From Butyribacter intestini (lineage in GTDB: Bacteria > Bacillota > Clostridia > Lachnospirales > Lachnospiraceae): a stretch of 64,000 nucleotides of DNA. This document shows positions 35,842 through 45,352 of the stretch, piece after piece (the first letter of the stretch is position 1; each line of letters starts with the position of its first letter). A program made the position numbers and the translations under genes. Where the stretch lies: positions 624,303 through 688,302 of the forward strand of contig LLKB01000005.1 of NCBI GenBank assembly GCA_001414325.1. The letters are read 5' to 3'. The notes below the pieces were generated by a model that was given only the letters and a program-made list of their open reading frames with translations, had not been told where the DNA came from and ran no database searches.

Positions 35842-36876
35842 TTACTTGCAAAAATCCCTGTTGTCTATCCCGATACCTTTAAGAATATTCAAAAATTCAT
35901 CAGGCAGTGCCGCTTCAAAAACCTTATCCCTGTATTTTTCAGGTACTTTTTCATCATTTCCAAGCTTAAGTCTCCATGCGTGCAAAAGCTGGTGTCTAAG
36001 TCCAAACTCTTTTCTAAAAATCTTGTAAACATCCTTGTAGCCATATTTTGAGTCTCCAATAATAGGATGACCTATGCTCTTTAAATGTGCTCGTATCTGA
36101 TGCGACTTTCCGGTCACAAGATGAACTTTAAGCAATGTGTAATATCCATCCTGAAACATACCTTGTCCTAGAGGCTCATACTCTGTTATAATGCGGTGTG
36201 CCCCCTCTGACATTTTATCTGAGATAGTAACCGTATTGTGATTTTCATTTTTTGTGAGATAACCGTCAATACGCTTAAACTTGGTAATTTTTCCTTTTAC
36301 GATACAGAGATAATACTTTTTAAGTTTTCTCTCCCTGAAAAGTTCGTTCATGCTCTGAAGCCCTTTTATTGATTTTCCCGCAACGATAAGACCGCTCGTA
36401 TTTCTGTCAAGGCGGTTGCAAATCCCAGGTTTAAAACCCTGAAATTCCTTATCTTCATTGTCTTTCTGACTTTCAAGATACCATGTGATGTGCTCTACAA
36501 GTGAAATATCATTCTTATCTGCTTTCTGTGACAGCATATCAACAGGCTTATTTACAACAAGAATATCCTCATCCTCAAAGATAATATCAAGCTTAACTCT
36601 CTGCTTCTTTGATGTAGTATCAGCCTTTGATATATACTGTTTTTCTGCACCGGCAATGCCCCTGAATTTATCAATCGTATCATCCGCAAGAAAAAGTTTC
36701 ACAACATCACCTGCTGCAAGTTTCTCCATACCTGCCGCTTTCTTCCCGTTTAACACAATATTCTTCTTTCGCATCATCTTGTAAAAAAAACTTTTAGGAG
36801 CCTCCGGCATAAACTTTGCAAGATACTTATCAAGTCTTTGTCCCTCATCAACCGAAGTGATGCTAATCTCTCTCAT
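35842..36876 (-). CDS. RluA/RluD-family 23S rRNA pseudouridine synthase
   Basis: A 344-aa enzyme isomerising uridine in rRNA. Start at 36876 (MREISITSVDEGQRLDKYLA), with AGAGGAAAG upstream. An S4 RNA-binding domain (about 1-70) precedes the catalytic domain, which carries the signature GICNRLDRNTSGLIVAGKS with the catalytic Asp, and the terminal LVTGKSHQIRAHLKSIGHPI and GDSKYG blocks. The exact RNA site cannot be assigned; RluC- or RluD-like. It is in a minus-strand run with recU and a small membrane protein. Confidence 0.92.
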   Translation of the reverse strand: MREISITSVDEGQRLDKYLAKFMPEAPKSFFYKMMRKKNIVLNGKKAAGMEKLAAGDVVKLFLADDTIDKFRGIAGAEKQYISKADTTSKKQRVKLDIIFEDEDILVVNKPVDMLSQKADKNDISLVEHITWYLESQKDNEDKEFQGFKPGICNRLDRNTSGLIVAGKSIKGLQSMNELFRERKLKKYYLCIVKGKITKFKRIDGYLTKNENHNTVTISDKMSEGAHRIITEYEPLGQGMFQDGYYTLLKVHLVTGKSHQIRAHLKSIGHPIIGDSKYGYKDVYKIFRKEFGLRHQLLHAWRLKLGNDEKVPEKYRDKVFEAALPDEFLNILKGIGIDNRDFCK

Positions 36877-36892
36877 ATTTCTTTCCTCTCTT

Positions 36893-37456
36893 TTACACAA
36901 TAAGTGAAACAATATAAGACTTCACATTATCTTCCTGTTCCTCATCCACATCAACACTCTTGACATTATCAAGCTCATTTATGAACAATTTCTCGCTCTC
37001 AACTATCTTGACTTTGTAATCATCGCCCCAGTTTGTAACACCGTCCGTAAGATATTTTCTTATATAGGAAATATCAACTTTTTTGTCACTTGTAATACCT
37101 ATTACCTGCTTATTTCCAACAACCACAAAGTCAAGACTCATAACCTTTTCGGATGATGTTATGACAAGGTCTGTGTATAGTGTCATCCCCTCTGTAACAT
37201 GAGCTTTTATCTTATCAAATCTCTCTTTTCCGACAGTGTGATACGGAAATGCAACTATATAAGCTACAAGAAATTTTGCAGCGGGAAGTGCAAAAAGTAC
37301 AGCAACGACCGTAAATATGTTTTTATTTGACATTTTATTTAAAAACAATCCTATTATAAATATAGCAAGACCGATAACTGCCATTGCCACCGTTCCCAAA
37401 ACCGCTTTCTTTTTTTTGTACTCTAAATATCCAAGTTCACCTCTTGAAATCTTCAT
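36893..37456 (-). CDS. Membrane protein of unknown function (two TM segments)
   Basis: A 187-aa protein I do not recognise. After a charged N-terminus (MKISRGELGYLEYKKKKAVL) come two TM segments (AMAVIGLAIFIIGLFL; IFTVVAVLFALPAAKFLVAYI) and a cytoplasmic domain of alternating strands and helices (TLYTDLVITSSEKVMSLDFV, VGNKQVIGITSDKKVDISYI, VKIVESEKLFINELDNVKSV). Its stop lies 16 nt before the RluA-type gene and its start 3 nt after the alarmone synthetase stop, so the three are translated from one message. Confidence 0.65.
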   Translation of the reverse strand: MKISRGELGYLEYKKKKAVLGTVAMAVIGLAIFIIGLFLNKMSNKNIFTVVAVLFALPAAKFLVAYIVAFPYHTVGKERFDKIKAHVTEGMTLYTDLVITSSEKVMSLDFVVVGNKQVIGITSDKKVDISYIRKYLTDGVTNWGDDYKVKIVESEKLFINELDNVKSVDVDEEQEDNVKSYIVSLIV

Positions 37457-37459
37457 CTT

Positions 37460-38281
37460 TTAATATCCTTTCCCTAAAATTTCAAGGCTCTGTGCCCTGT
37501 ATGTCTCTGCTATTATATCAAGCTGCTTGTTGAAACGCTTCAACATTGTCATGTCATTTTGTTTATATATCTTATAAAATTCATCCTGAATTTTTTCGAC
37601 TTCTCTCTTATTTGCGACATAATAAAGTTCTTCTATACTTCTGACTATATCCGCTATAATATTTGCTTTCTGCCTGTTGTGATTTTGTGCATCCATTATC
37701 TCCTCACGAACAGAAGCCATCTCATTATCAAGAACCTCAACTGCATTTGCCGCACTTAAAAGTCTTTTCCTTAATTCCTGTGGCATATGTTCTTTATATT
37801 TGTATTGGAGTGAATGTTCTATTGTAGACCAGAAATTCATCGCAAGCGTTCTTATCTGAATTTCCACTTCAAGCTTTTTAGGACCGTATATAGTCTGAAC
37901 CGTATAATATGCGATAACATGATAACTCCTGTAACCGCTCGGTTTACTGTTTGTGATATAATCCTTTTCCTGTTTGACCTCAAGGTCACCACGCTTTTTT
38001 ATTATTTTTACAACTGTATTTATATCTTCGACAAACTGGCATATTATCCTGATTCCCGCTATATCCTCTATCTTCTCCTCGATTTCTTCTATCTTAACAT
38101 TCTTTCTCTGAGCTTTTTCCATAATACTCGATATGCTTTTTACTCGTCCTGAAACCGACTCTATCGGTGAATACATCCTTCCATTCTGATATTCTCTCTT
38201 TATATGATTAAACTTTACCACAAGCTCATCCACTGCCTGACCATATGGCTCTAATATTTCTTTCCAAAGCTGTATTTCCAT
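37460..38281 (-). CDS. Small alarmone synthetase (RelQ/YjbM-type (p)ppGpp synthetase)
   Basis: A 273-aa RelA/SpoT synthetase-only protein. Start at 38281 (MEIQLWKEILEP), with TGGAG before it. Synthetase motifs: SVSGRVKSISSIMEKA (substrate-binding Arg/Lys), EDIAGIRIICQFVEDI (metal Asp), NSKPSGYRSYHV (G-loop with the stacking Tyr) and EVEIQIRTLAMNFWSTIEHS (catalytic Glu). There is no hydrolase or TGS/ACT domain. A helical C-terminal tail fits the tetrameric RelQ class. It would transfer pyrophosphate to GDP/GTP under stress. The leader has the RH hairpin motif and an 18-bp palindrome. Confidence 0.92.
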   Translation of the reverse strand: MEIQLWKEILEPYGQAVDELVVKFNHIKREYQNGRMYSPIESVSGRVKSISSIMEKAQRKNVKIEEIEEKIEDIAGIRIICQFVEDINTVVKIIKKRGDLEVKQEKDYITNSKPSGYRSYHVIAYYTVQTIYGPKKLEVEIQIRTLAMNFWSTIEHSLQYKYKEHMPQELRKRLLSAANAVEVLDNEMASVREEIMDAQNHNRQKANIIADIVRSIEELYYVANKREVEKIQDEFYKIYKQNDMTMLKRFNKQLDIIAETYRAQSLEILGKGY

Positions 38282-38290
38282 CTTAATCTC

Positions 38291-38317
38291 CATTTCTGCA
38301 CACATTTTTTGTGCATA
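38291..38317 (-). repeat. Leader hairpin motif RH, alarmone-synthetase copy
   Basis: GCACAAAAAATGTGTGC followed by AGAAATGGAG on the minus strand; 25 of 27 positions equal the thiC copy at 30764-30790, and the position relative to the ribosome site is the same. Confidence 0.55.
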
Positions 38318-38318
38318 G

Positions 38319-38336
38319 TGTGAAATATATTTCACA
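38319..38336. promoter_or_regulatory. Perfect 18-bp palindrome before the alarmone synthetase gene
   Basis: TGTGAAATATATTTCACA. The half-site TGTGAA resembles those of Rex or Crp/Fnr-type regulators, but the spacing (six nt between TGTGAA and TTCACA) differs from the Rex consensus of four. It lies 38 nt before the start codon. Confidence 0.4.
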
Positions 38337-38415
38337 AATAAGATTTATATCCAGTGTGCACAGATAAAAATCCCATGTGTGAATAATATTTTGTATATGA
38401 CTTTTCACACTATTA

Positions 38416-39090
38416 TCACCGGCATTTCTCTAGTTTTTTTAACAGATAAAACGGATTTATGCTGCTTTCTCCTGTACCATCCTTTATATATATTCCAAAA
38501 TGAAGATGCATCGGAAATTTTCCACTTGTCCCCTCATCTCCATATCCTGTATTTCCCATATATCCTATAAATTGACCGGCTTTCACCCTGTCCCCGCATT
38601 TTATGTTATCTGCATACGAAGCAAGATGTGCATAATAATAATATATCCCACTGTCACTTCTTATTCCCAGCCTGTAACCTCCAAGTTTAAGCCAGCCCTT
38701 TTTCTCTACGGTCCCATCTGAAACAGACCTTATCTTAAACAAACATTTTTTGTCTACTGAGGACATTATATCTATGCCTTCGTGTTTTCTTTTTCCGCCA
38801 AAGCTTCTGCCGTCACCATATCCGTTTTCATAATAACAATTCACTTTATCTTCTCTATTGACATTCTCATTCTTTGCCGCTGGAAAAACACTACATTCCT
38901 TTATAATGTCCGCTGCCACTTTTCTGCTCTTATTATTCTCAAATTGTGCCATAAATCTGCACTCTGTTTTCATTACACATTCCCACGTGCATATATAATG
39001 CAGACTTACGCACAATATGATACATAAAACTACCGCAAAAATTTCTTTTTTATATCTGAACCTGATATTTCTATTTTTTAATTTATCCAC
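38416..39090 (-). CDS. Membrane-anchored M23 (LytM-type) peptidase
   Basis: A 224-aa protein with one N-terminal TM (about 17-34; IFAVVLCIILCVSLHYICTW) and an extracellular M23 domain. Zinc-site motifs are intact: RKHEGIDIM (H-x3-D) and PMHLHFGIY (H-x-H), with YYAHL in between. It probably cleaves peptidoglycan cross-bridges. Size and topology also recall SpoIIQ of the sporulation channel, but sporulation genes are not near. It lies between proC and the alarmone synthetase, each with its own gap. Confidence 0.85.
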   Translation of the reverse strand: MDKLKNRNIRFRYKKEIFAVVLCIILCVSLHYICTWECVMKTECRFMAQFENNKSRKVAADIIKECSVFPAAKNENVNREDKVNCYYENGYGDGRSFGGKRKHEGIDIMSSVDKKCLFKIRSVSDGTVEKKGWLKLGGYRLGIRSDSGIYYYYAHLASYADNIKCGDRVKAGQFIGYMGNTGYGDEGTSGKFPMHLHFGIYIKDGTGESSINPFYLLKKLEKCR

Positions 39091-39155
39091 TGAAGTCCGT
39101 CTCCTGACATACCTATAGATAAATCATATGCTCAAACTTTATATCTATGACGCAA

Positions 39156-39947
39156 TCACATATTTCTAGACTTGTCGGCACATGCACTCATCGCTTCGAT
39201 AATGCTGCTTCTAAACCCTTTTTCTTCCAAAACTTTTACTGCTTCTATCGTCGTCCCTGACGGTGAGCATACCATATCCTTAAGCTCTCCGGGGTGCTTT
39301 CCTGTCTCGAGTACCATCTTCGCACTGCCAAGTACAGACTGTGCCGCAAACTGATATGCCTGTACTCTTGGCATCCCTTCTGCTACCGCCGCATCTGCCA
39401 TTGCTTCGATAAACATAAATACATATGCCGGTGAACTTCCGCTTACGGCAATAACCGCATCCATTATCTTTTCACTCACTATCTGGGCAAGCCCGAATGA
39501 AGCTATAAGTTCTACTATTTCCTGTTTCTCACCATCTGTTATGTTCGCATTTGGGCATATAGCCGTCACCGCTTCTCCTACAAGTGCCGGAGTATTAGGC
39601 ATTATCCTGACTATTTTTTTCTTTCCGCCAAATGCATTTTCAACCCATTCAACACTTTTTCCTGCCGCAACGCTTATTATAAGCTGTTTTTCATCTACAA
39701 CATCTTTTATCCCGTCTATTACTTCCTCATAATAAAACGGTTTTACGGCAAGAAATACTATGTCAGCTTTTGCAACCTCTCTATTATCAAGTGTTACATT
39801 TATTCCAAATTCTTTTGCAACTTTATCGATAGTATTTTGTGTAGCGGCTGATGCGATAATATCCTCTTTTTTTACAATTTCCTTTGCAAGTATTCCTCCT
39901 ATCATAGCCTGTGCCATGTTTCCTGCTCCAATAAATCCTAATCTCAT
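39156..39947 (-). CDS. proC: Pyrroline-5-carboxylate reductase
   Basis: ProC (263 aa) reduces P5C to proline with NAD(P)H. Start at 39947 (MRLGFIGAGNMAQAMIGG), with AAATGGAGGG just upstream; an upstream in-frame ATG adds 36 residues of no similarity. The Rossmann motif GFIGAGNMA, VFLAVKPFYYEEVI, SVAAGKSVEW, RIMPNTPALVGEAVTAIC and the C-terminal signature MVCSPSGTTIEAVKVLEEKG are present. No other proline gene is adjacent; the gene upstream encodes an ASKHA protein. Confidence 0.96.
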   Translation of the reverse strand: MRLGFIGAGNMAQAMIGGILAKEIVKKEDIIASAATQNTIDKVAKEFGINVTLDNREVAKADIVFLAVKPFYYEEVIDGIKDVVDEKQLIISVAAGKSVEWVENAFGGKKKIVRIMPNTPALVGEAVTAICPNANITDGEKQEIVELIASFGLAQIVSEKIMDAVIAVSGSSPAYVFMFIEAMADAAVAEGMPRVQAYQFAAQSVLGSAKMVLETGKHPGELKDMVCSPSGTTIEAVKVLEEKGFRSSIIEAMSACADKSRNM

Positions 39948-40071
39948 GTTTGCCCTCCATTTCCCACAGCACTTTTTCAATATGCTGCCTTTCTTTATCT
40001 GTTTTATATTCATGCGATACAAGGACAAAATAGCTTTTGCCCCGCCATCTTTCATAGTAATATTTATTTCA

Positions 40072-41547
40072 CTAATTATAATACCACTCTTTTAACTCCA
40101 TTGCATTCATAAATTTTTTCTGAAAATCTTTTTCACCGGCAAGCTCAACATGATGAACCTTTTTAACCTGTTTTTCCATCTCATCAATAAATCCATCCTC
40201 GAACAGTGCCATTGCTGCCCCATCGCCTGCCGCATTTCCAACAATCTCAAGCTTTTCAGGATATTTTGGAAAAAGTCCGAAGTTCATCGCCTGCGATACA
40301 TGGATATATTTTCCGAACACACCTGCTATCTTTATACTGTTTATATCATTTAAACCGATACCTGCCTTTTTTAGCAATATCTCGCAGCCTGCCTGTATCG
40401 CACCCTTAGCAAGCTGGACATTTCGTATATCTTTCTGTGTTATTACTATATTATTTTCTTCTGATAATATGAAACAGTTTCCATCCTTATCATCACTTTT
40501 TAAATGTTTACACAGATTTATATTAACATTCTGCCTTAAGGCTTCCTCTCTTGTCAACAAATATCCGTCTTTTTTAAGAAGTCTTGCTTTCATAAGCTCT
40601 GATATTGCATCTATGAGCCCCGAACCACATAGTCCTCTCGGATTTTCTGCTTTTCCATCATCAAGCATACCAAGTATGATATTTCCGTTTACCCTGCTTA
40701 TCTTCACTGAATTTATTGCTCCCGGTGCTGCACGCATACCTGAGCGGATGCCTTTACCCTCAAATGCCGGGCCGGCCGCTGTCGAAGTTACAAATACTTT
40801 TTCTGAACAATTTAACAAAATCTCCGCATTTGTACCTATATCTATCGCAATTTCATTTATACCTGTTTTATACATTTTTTCTTTGCAAAGCACTGCCGCC
40901 GCATCTGCACCGACATGAGCCATAATATTAGGAAGCACGATAACCTCATCAATATCATATATCTTAAAACCTATATCGTATGAATTGGTCCTGTACACTC
41001 CCTCATATGCGACGCTAAATGGTGCACCTTTAAGACCTGTCACATCCTTATTTAAAAATATGTGGCACATTGTTGTATTTCCCACAACAACCATTTTCTT
41101 AATCACAATATCCGGTATTTTATCACTTTCCTTACTTACAATCTTACTGCTTATCTTAGAATGTATATTGCTTTTATGTCCGCTAATGTTGTTATCTAAG
41201 ATACTCCCTGTCATATCCTCTATCTGCTCTATGAGAATATCATGTAACAACTGCTCTTTTCCGTTTATGCAATGCATTATCCTCATCATAACATCACTGC
41301 CGTACATTGTCTGACAGTTCGTCCGTGTCTGATTTCCTATAAGTGACCCACTCTTTATGTCAAATATTCCTATTGCGATACTCGTCGTTCCAATATCGAC
41401 AGCTATTCCAAACTCCAAATTTATATCATTATTTAAAACATCTGTATCAGTACCCTCAGATACAACTTTTTTTTCTTCTGTCTGTTTATTCTTTACATAC
41501 AGAACAGATTTCTCCGAAGTAAATTTTTCTTTTTTAATTATTACCAT
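40072..41547 (-). CDS. ASKHA-domain protein (RACo-like corrinoid reactivator) without ferredoxin domain
   Basis: A 491-aa protein with the DUF4445/ASKHA fold of reductive activators of corrinoid proteins. Start at 41547 (MVIIKKEKF), with CGGAGATAG upstream. Phosphate and adenosine motifs: FGIAVDIGTTSIAIGIFD, EIAIDIGTNAEILLN, AGPAFEGKGIRSGMRAAPGA, GLCGSGLIDAISELMKAR and IAGVFGKYIHVSQAMNFGLF. Only about 45 residues precede the domain, so the usual [2Fe-2S] ferredoxin domain is missing; an external reductant would be needed. No corrinoid protein or methyltransferase gene is adjacent, so the target (for instance a methionine synthase) is open. Confidence 0.82.
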   Translation of the reverse strand: MVIIKKEKFTSEKSVLYVKNKQTEEKKVVSEGTDTDVLNNDINLEFGIAVDIGTTSIAIGIFDIKSGSLIGNQTRTNCQTMYGSDVMMRIMHCINGKEQLLHDILIEQIEDMTGSILDNNISGHKSNIHSKISSKIVSKESDKIPDIVIKKMVVVGNTTMCHIFLNKDVTGLKGAPFSVAYEGVYRTNSYDIGFKIYDIDEVIVLPNIMAHVGADAAAVLCKEKMYKTGINEIAIDIGTNAEILLNCSEKVFVTSTAAGPAFEGKGIRSGMRAAPGAINSVKISRVNGNIILGMLDDGKAENPRGLCGSGLIDAISELMKARLLKKDGYLLTREEALRQNVNINLCKHLKSDDKDGNCFILSEENNIVITQKDIRNVQLAKGAIQAGCEILLKKAGIGLNDINSIKIAGVFGKYIHVSQAMNFGLFPKYPEKLEIVGNAAGDGAAMALFEDGFIDEMEKQVKKVHHVELAGEKDFQKKFMNAMELKEWYYN

Positions 41548-41622
41548 TCTATCTCCGTTTTTTGTTAGTTTGAAAAAGGAACCGTCCATAAGACGATTCC
41601 TTAATTTTACAGTCCACTGTGT

Positions 41623-43185
41623 CTATTTAGCATAATCTGTAACTCTGGATTCTCTGATTACATTAACCTTAATCTGACCCGGATATTTTAATTCTTCCTC
41701 AATCTGCTTTGAAATGTCTCTTGCAAGCAATACCATATCGTCATCACTGATCTTGTCAGGTACAACCATAACACGTACTTCCCTGCCTGCCTGGATTGCA
41801 AATGATTTTTCAACACCCTTAAAGCTGTTTGAAATATCTTCTAACTGTTTCAATCTGTTTGTATATGTTTCTAATGTCTCTCTTCTTGCACCCGGACGAG
41901 CTGCTGAAATAGTATCTGCGGCCTGTACGATACACGCAATTAGAGTTTCAGGCTCAACATCACCATGATGTGCCTCAACTGCATTTATTACAACCTGAGA
42001 TTCTTTATACTTGCGACAAAGATCTGCACCTATCTGAACATGAGTACCCTCCATCTCCTGGTCAACACTCTTTCCAATATCATGTAATAAACCTGCTCTC
42101 TTTGCTGTACGGACATCCACACCAATCTCGCCTGCAAGAAGCCCTGCCAGATGAGCAACCTCTATCGAATGATTAAGTGCATTCTGTCCATAACTTGTCC
42201 TGAATTTCATCTTTCCTAAAAGACGGATAAGTTCAGGATGAATACCATGCACTCCAACTTCTAATGTAGCTGCTTCACCTTCTTCACGCATCATTGATTC
42301 GACTTCTTTCTTAGCCTTTTCGACCATCTCCTCAATGCGTGCCGGATGTATTCTTCCATCAACAATAAGTTTTTCAAGTGCAATTCTTGCTACTTCTCTC
42401 CTTGCACCATCAAAGCCTGATAATACTACTGCTTCCGGTGTATCATCTATAATAAGATTTACTCCGGTAAGAGTTTCGATAGTACGGATATTTCTTCCCT
42501 CTCGACCTATTATCCTGCCTTTCATTTCATCATTAGGAAGCTGTACGACTGATATAGTCGTCTCTGCAACATGGTCTGCGGCACATCTTTGTATAGCTGT
42601 AACCACATAATCTTTTGCTTTCTTGTCAGCTTCTTCCTTTGCCTTCTTGTTAAGTTCTTTAACAAGAACGGCAGTCTCATGTTTCACATCTTCTTCAACA
42701 GATTTTAACAGATATTCCTTAGCTTGTTCAGTAGTCAGTCCCGAAATTTTTTCAAGTTCCTGCAAATGACTTGCCTTGATTTCTTCAAGCTCTTTTTTCT
42801 GCCTGTCAAGGTCAGCATTTTTTGCATTCAGCTTATTTTCTTTCTTTTCAAGTGCATCTGACTTCTTATCCAGAGTTTCCTCCTTCGATAATACGCGTTT
42901 TTCATATCGTTGCAATTCTGCTCTTCTCTCTTTGGATTCACGCTCAATCTCATTTTTCGTCTTGATCGCTTCTTCCTTTGCTTCAAGAAGTGCTTCACGC
43001 TTTTTAGTCTCAGCAGTTTTCAAAGCATCATCTATGATTCCGCGTGCTTTTTCTTCCGCATTGCCAACTTTTACTTCTTCGCTCTTTTTATATTGTTCAA
43101 TAGCGACATTTTTTGTAATAAGCGCTGTAACGATAATCCCAACCAATAGAAGCACAATGGCTATTATTATAATAACCACTTCCAT
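41623..43185 (-). CDS. rny: Ribonuclease Y
   Basis: RNase Y (520 aa) is the membrane-bound endoribonuclease that starts mRNA decay in Firmicutes. Start at 43185 (MEVVIIII), with AAGGAGGG upstream. Order: N-terminal TM (2-24), long coiled coil (about 30-190), KH domain ([20 protein letters not shown]), HD domain ([33 protein letters not shown] region with the metal His/Asp) and a C-terminal conserved block ([20 protein letters not shown]). Monocistronic or with the ASKHA gene 75 nt downstream. A full palindromic element lies in its upstream gap. Confidence 0.97.
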   Translation of the reverse strand: MEVVIIIIAIVLLLVGIIVTALITKNVAIEQYKKSEEVKVGNAEEKARGIIDDALKTAETKKREALLEAKEEAIKTKNEIERESKERRAELQRYEKRVLSKEETLDKKSDALEKKENKLNAKNADLDRQKKELEEIKASHLQELEKISGLTTEQAKEYLLKSVEEDVKHETAVLVKELNKKAKEEADKKAKDYVVTAIQRCAADHVAETTISVVQLPNDEMKGRIIGREGRNIRTIETLTGVNLIIDDTPEAVVLSGFDGARREVARIALEKLIVDGRIHPARIEEMVEKAKKEVESMMREEGEAATLEVGVHGIHPELIRLLGKMKFRTSYGQNALNHSIEVAHLAGLLAGEIGVDVRTAKRAGLLHDIGKSVDQEMEGTHVQIGADLCRKYKESQVVINAVEAHHGDVEPETLIACIVQAADTISAARPGARRETLETYTNRLKQLEDISNSFKGVEKSFAIQAGREVRVMVVPDKISDDDMVLLARDISKQIEEELKYPGQIKVNVIRESRVTDYAK

Positions 43186-43339
43186 CGAACAGGAGCCCTC
43201 CTTATAAATATTCATTGTGTTGTAAATAATATACATATAATCAAAAAAATCTTATCCATATTACATACCACAACAATATAATTTTATACTTTTTGCATTA
43301 AGCTGTCAAGATATGAACTACCAGAAAGTCATATAAAAT

Positions 43340-43524
43340 GTAACAGTTCAGCCCCAAAAAAGATAAGTCAATAATACATGAGCTTGCTCAATGTATTATT
43401 GACTTGTTTTTTGGGGCTAAATAGCCTTTCATTTATGAAATGAAGTAAACACAAGCTGCATAGCAGCGACTGACAGCTTGCTGGCAGGTTTACGAATGTA
43501 ATAAATGAGGGGCTGAACTGTTAC
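43340..43524. repeat. Palindromic intergenic element PE, full copy C
   Basis: A 185-bp element with ends GTAACAGTTCAG/CTGAACTGTTAC. The left hairpin is GCCCCAAAAAA...TTTTTTGGGGC with inner AAGTCAATAATACAT/ATGTATTATTGACTT. Compared with copy B the stem sequences differ but stay complementary (CCCC:GGGG versus CATA:TATG). The right half (CATTTATGAAATG, AAGCTGC...CAGCTTGCTGGCAGG) is strongly conserved. It starts 4 nt after the tsaD stop codon. Confidence 0.88.
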
Positions 43525-43528
43525 TTCA

Positions 43529-44551
43529 TCATCTCTCACCAATCTTTAAATTTGGAACGGCATTTAAGTCAAGACCACTTCTTGTACCTGCCATATATTC
43601 ATAATAGCCCTGCACCGCTATCATAGCCGCATTGTCAGTACAGAATACCGGCGACGGATAATATAATGTAATATTATTTTTTTCACATCCATTTTTCATT
43701 GCTGCTCTTAGTGCTGAGTTTGATGCTACTCCTCCCGCAACGGCTATCTTATCCTCTCCGAGACGCTTTGCTGCATCTATCGCTCTCTCAACAAGCACAT
43801 CAACCACTGCCTGCTGGAAAGACGCTGCCACATCTGCTCTGTTTACTTCTATGTTTTTCATCTCACATCCGTTAAGATAATTTAAAACGGCTGACTTTAC
43901 TCCCGAAAAGCTGAAATCATATTTACTTCCATCTATCTTTGCTCTCGGAAATTCTATTGCATGAGGATTACCCTCTTTTGCAAGTTTATCTATCTTAGGG
44001 CCACCCGGATAACCAAGACCTATCGCCCTTGCGACTTTATCAAAGGCTTCCCCTGCTGCATCATCATGCGTGCATCCGATTATCTCAAATTTACCATATT
44101 CGAGTACACGCACAAGATGTGTATGTCCTCCTGATACCACAAGACAAAGAAATGGCGGCTCTAAGTCTTTGTGTTCTATGTAGTTTGCTGCTATATGTCC
44201 CTCTATATGATGAACACCGACAAGTGGTTTCTTTGCCGCATATGCGATAGCTTTCGCTGCACCGACACCGACAAGCAGAGCTCCGACAAGTCCCGGACCA
44301 TATGTAACACTTATGGCATCTATATCATCAAGTGTTACATTTGCATCCTCAAGTGCCTGCTCTATAACCTGATTTATCTTTTCAATATGCTTTCTCGATG
44401 CAATTTCCGGTACAACACCGCCATACAGAGTATGTATCGCTATCTGAGAAGAAATCACATTTGAAAGAACCTCTCTGCCGTTTTTAACCACTGCTGCTGC
44501 AGTTTCATCACAGGAACTTTCTATTCCTAATATCAATATATCGTCTTTCAT
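43529..44551 (-). CDS. tsaD: tRNA N6-adenosine threonylcarbamoyltransferase TsaD
   Basis: TsaD (340 aa) transfers threonylcarbamoyl from its AMP adduct to A37 of ANN-decoding tRNAs (t6A). Motifs: [29 protein letters not shown] (metal His), [55 protein letters not shown] and [11 protein letters not shown]. It directly abuts the DUF6715-like gene upstream and closes a minus-strand run that also holds tsaB and tsaE, so three of the t6A complex genes are together; tsaC is not in the window. Confidence 0.98.
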   Translation of the reverse strand: MKDDILILGIESSCDETAAAVVKNGREVLSNVISSQIAIHTLYGGVVPEIASRKHIEKINQVIEQALEDANVTLDDIDAISVTYGPGLVGALLVGVGAAKAIAYAAKKPLVGVHHIEGHIAANYIEHKDLEPPFLCLVVSGGHTHLVRVLEYGKFEIIGCTHDDAAGEAFDKVARAIGLGYPGGPKIDKLAKEGNPHAIEFPRAKIDGSKYDFSFSGVKSAVLNYLNGCEMKNIEVNRADVAASFQQAVVDVLVERAIDAAKRLGEDKIAVAGGVASNSALRAAMKNGCEKNNITLYYPSPVFCTDNAAMIAVQGYYEYMAGTRSGLDLNAVPNLKIGER

Positions 44552-45175
44552 TTATTCCTCCGAATTGTCAAAATATTTTTTTCCTTCCTTTGCCGCATTA
44601 CTCCATCCTAATATTTTCCAATTTCCTGATGAATCCTTACGACACATAAATTTCTCATAAAGTCTTACTCTGTCCGACCCTTTTTTTACAAGTGTATTCG
44701 TATAAAGTATGGCACACTCTTTTCCTTTTTCCTCTCCAAACTTTACATCATCATTGTCCTGTACTATATATGAGGAAATCTTTTGTTTGTTGCTCTTATA
44801 TTTCTTTTTATCTAATTTAAAATTTTTAAGCATTTTATCCCATGAATTGTCTGAATGACTTAAAAATTCATCATCATAGAGCCTTCTAAGCTGTTTTAAA
44901 AGTCCCTCAAATTCACTGTTACTTAAATCATCCTCATTATACATACATTGATTAAAACGCCAGTACAATTTTACAACCTCTGTCGGTGTTTTTGGATAAG
45001 CAGTATCAAGATCCTTTGCGAGCAGCTTTCCGTACTCTGTATTTGGAAGTTTTACTTCATCTGCCGCATCCTGTGTTATCTTTTTGTTTATCACATAATA
45101 TCCGGTAACAGCTAACACAACGATAATAAGCATAATAAAAAATGCACTCGTAATCTTTTTTTTATTTTTATCCAT
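44552..45175 (-). CDS. Single-pass membrane protein, DUF6715-like
   Basis: A 207-aa protein with an N-terminal TM (about 9-29; ITSAFFIMLIIVVLAVTGYYV) and an extracellular domain. The domain starts with the LPNTEYGKLLAKDLDTAYPK block, then TPTEVVKLYWRFNQCMYNE, and ends with a NTF2-like-looking section (VRLYEKFMCRKDSSGNWKIL GWSNA). The pattern fits the DUF6715 proteins of Lachnospiraceae. Its stop abuts the tsaD start, so they are co-translated; a role in envelope biology is only a guess. A 177-nt gap before it holds a TATAAT on the minus strand near 45240. Confidence 0.75.
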   Translation of the reverse strand: MDKNKKKITSAFFIMLIIVVLAVTGYYVINKKITQDAADEVKLPNTEYGKLLAKDLDTAYPKTPTEVVKLYWRFNQCMYNEDDLSNSEFEGLLKQLRRLYDDEFLSHSDNSWDKMLKNFKLDKKKYKSNKQKISSYIVQDNDDVKFGEEKGKECAILYTNTLVKKGSDRVRLYEKFMCRKDSSGNWKILGWSNAAKEGKKYFDNSEE

Positions 45176-45352
45176 ATTCTCCCTCTTTTCCGCACCTTTT
45201 TATACAATGTGCTGATGTATTTTGTTATCTTGCCATTTGTATTATAATTCTTGCACACTTATGCACTTTATATATAATATATTCGGATTATTTAGATAAT
45301 TACATTAATTTTTGAGAATTTTACATTTTGCACATTTTGAATAACTTTTGTT

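Noticed and set aside
38416-39090. SpoIIQ of the sporulation channel
   Set aside because: Only size, TM and M23 domain agree; no sporulation genes nearby, so left as a generic LytM-type peptidase.
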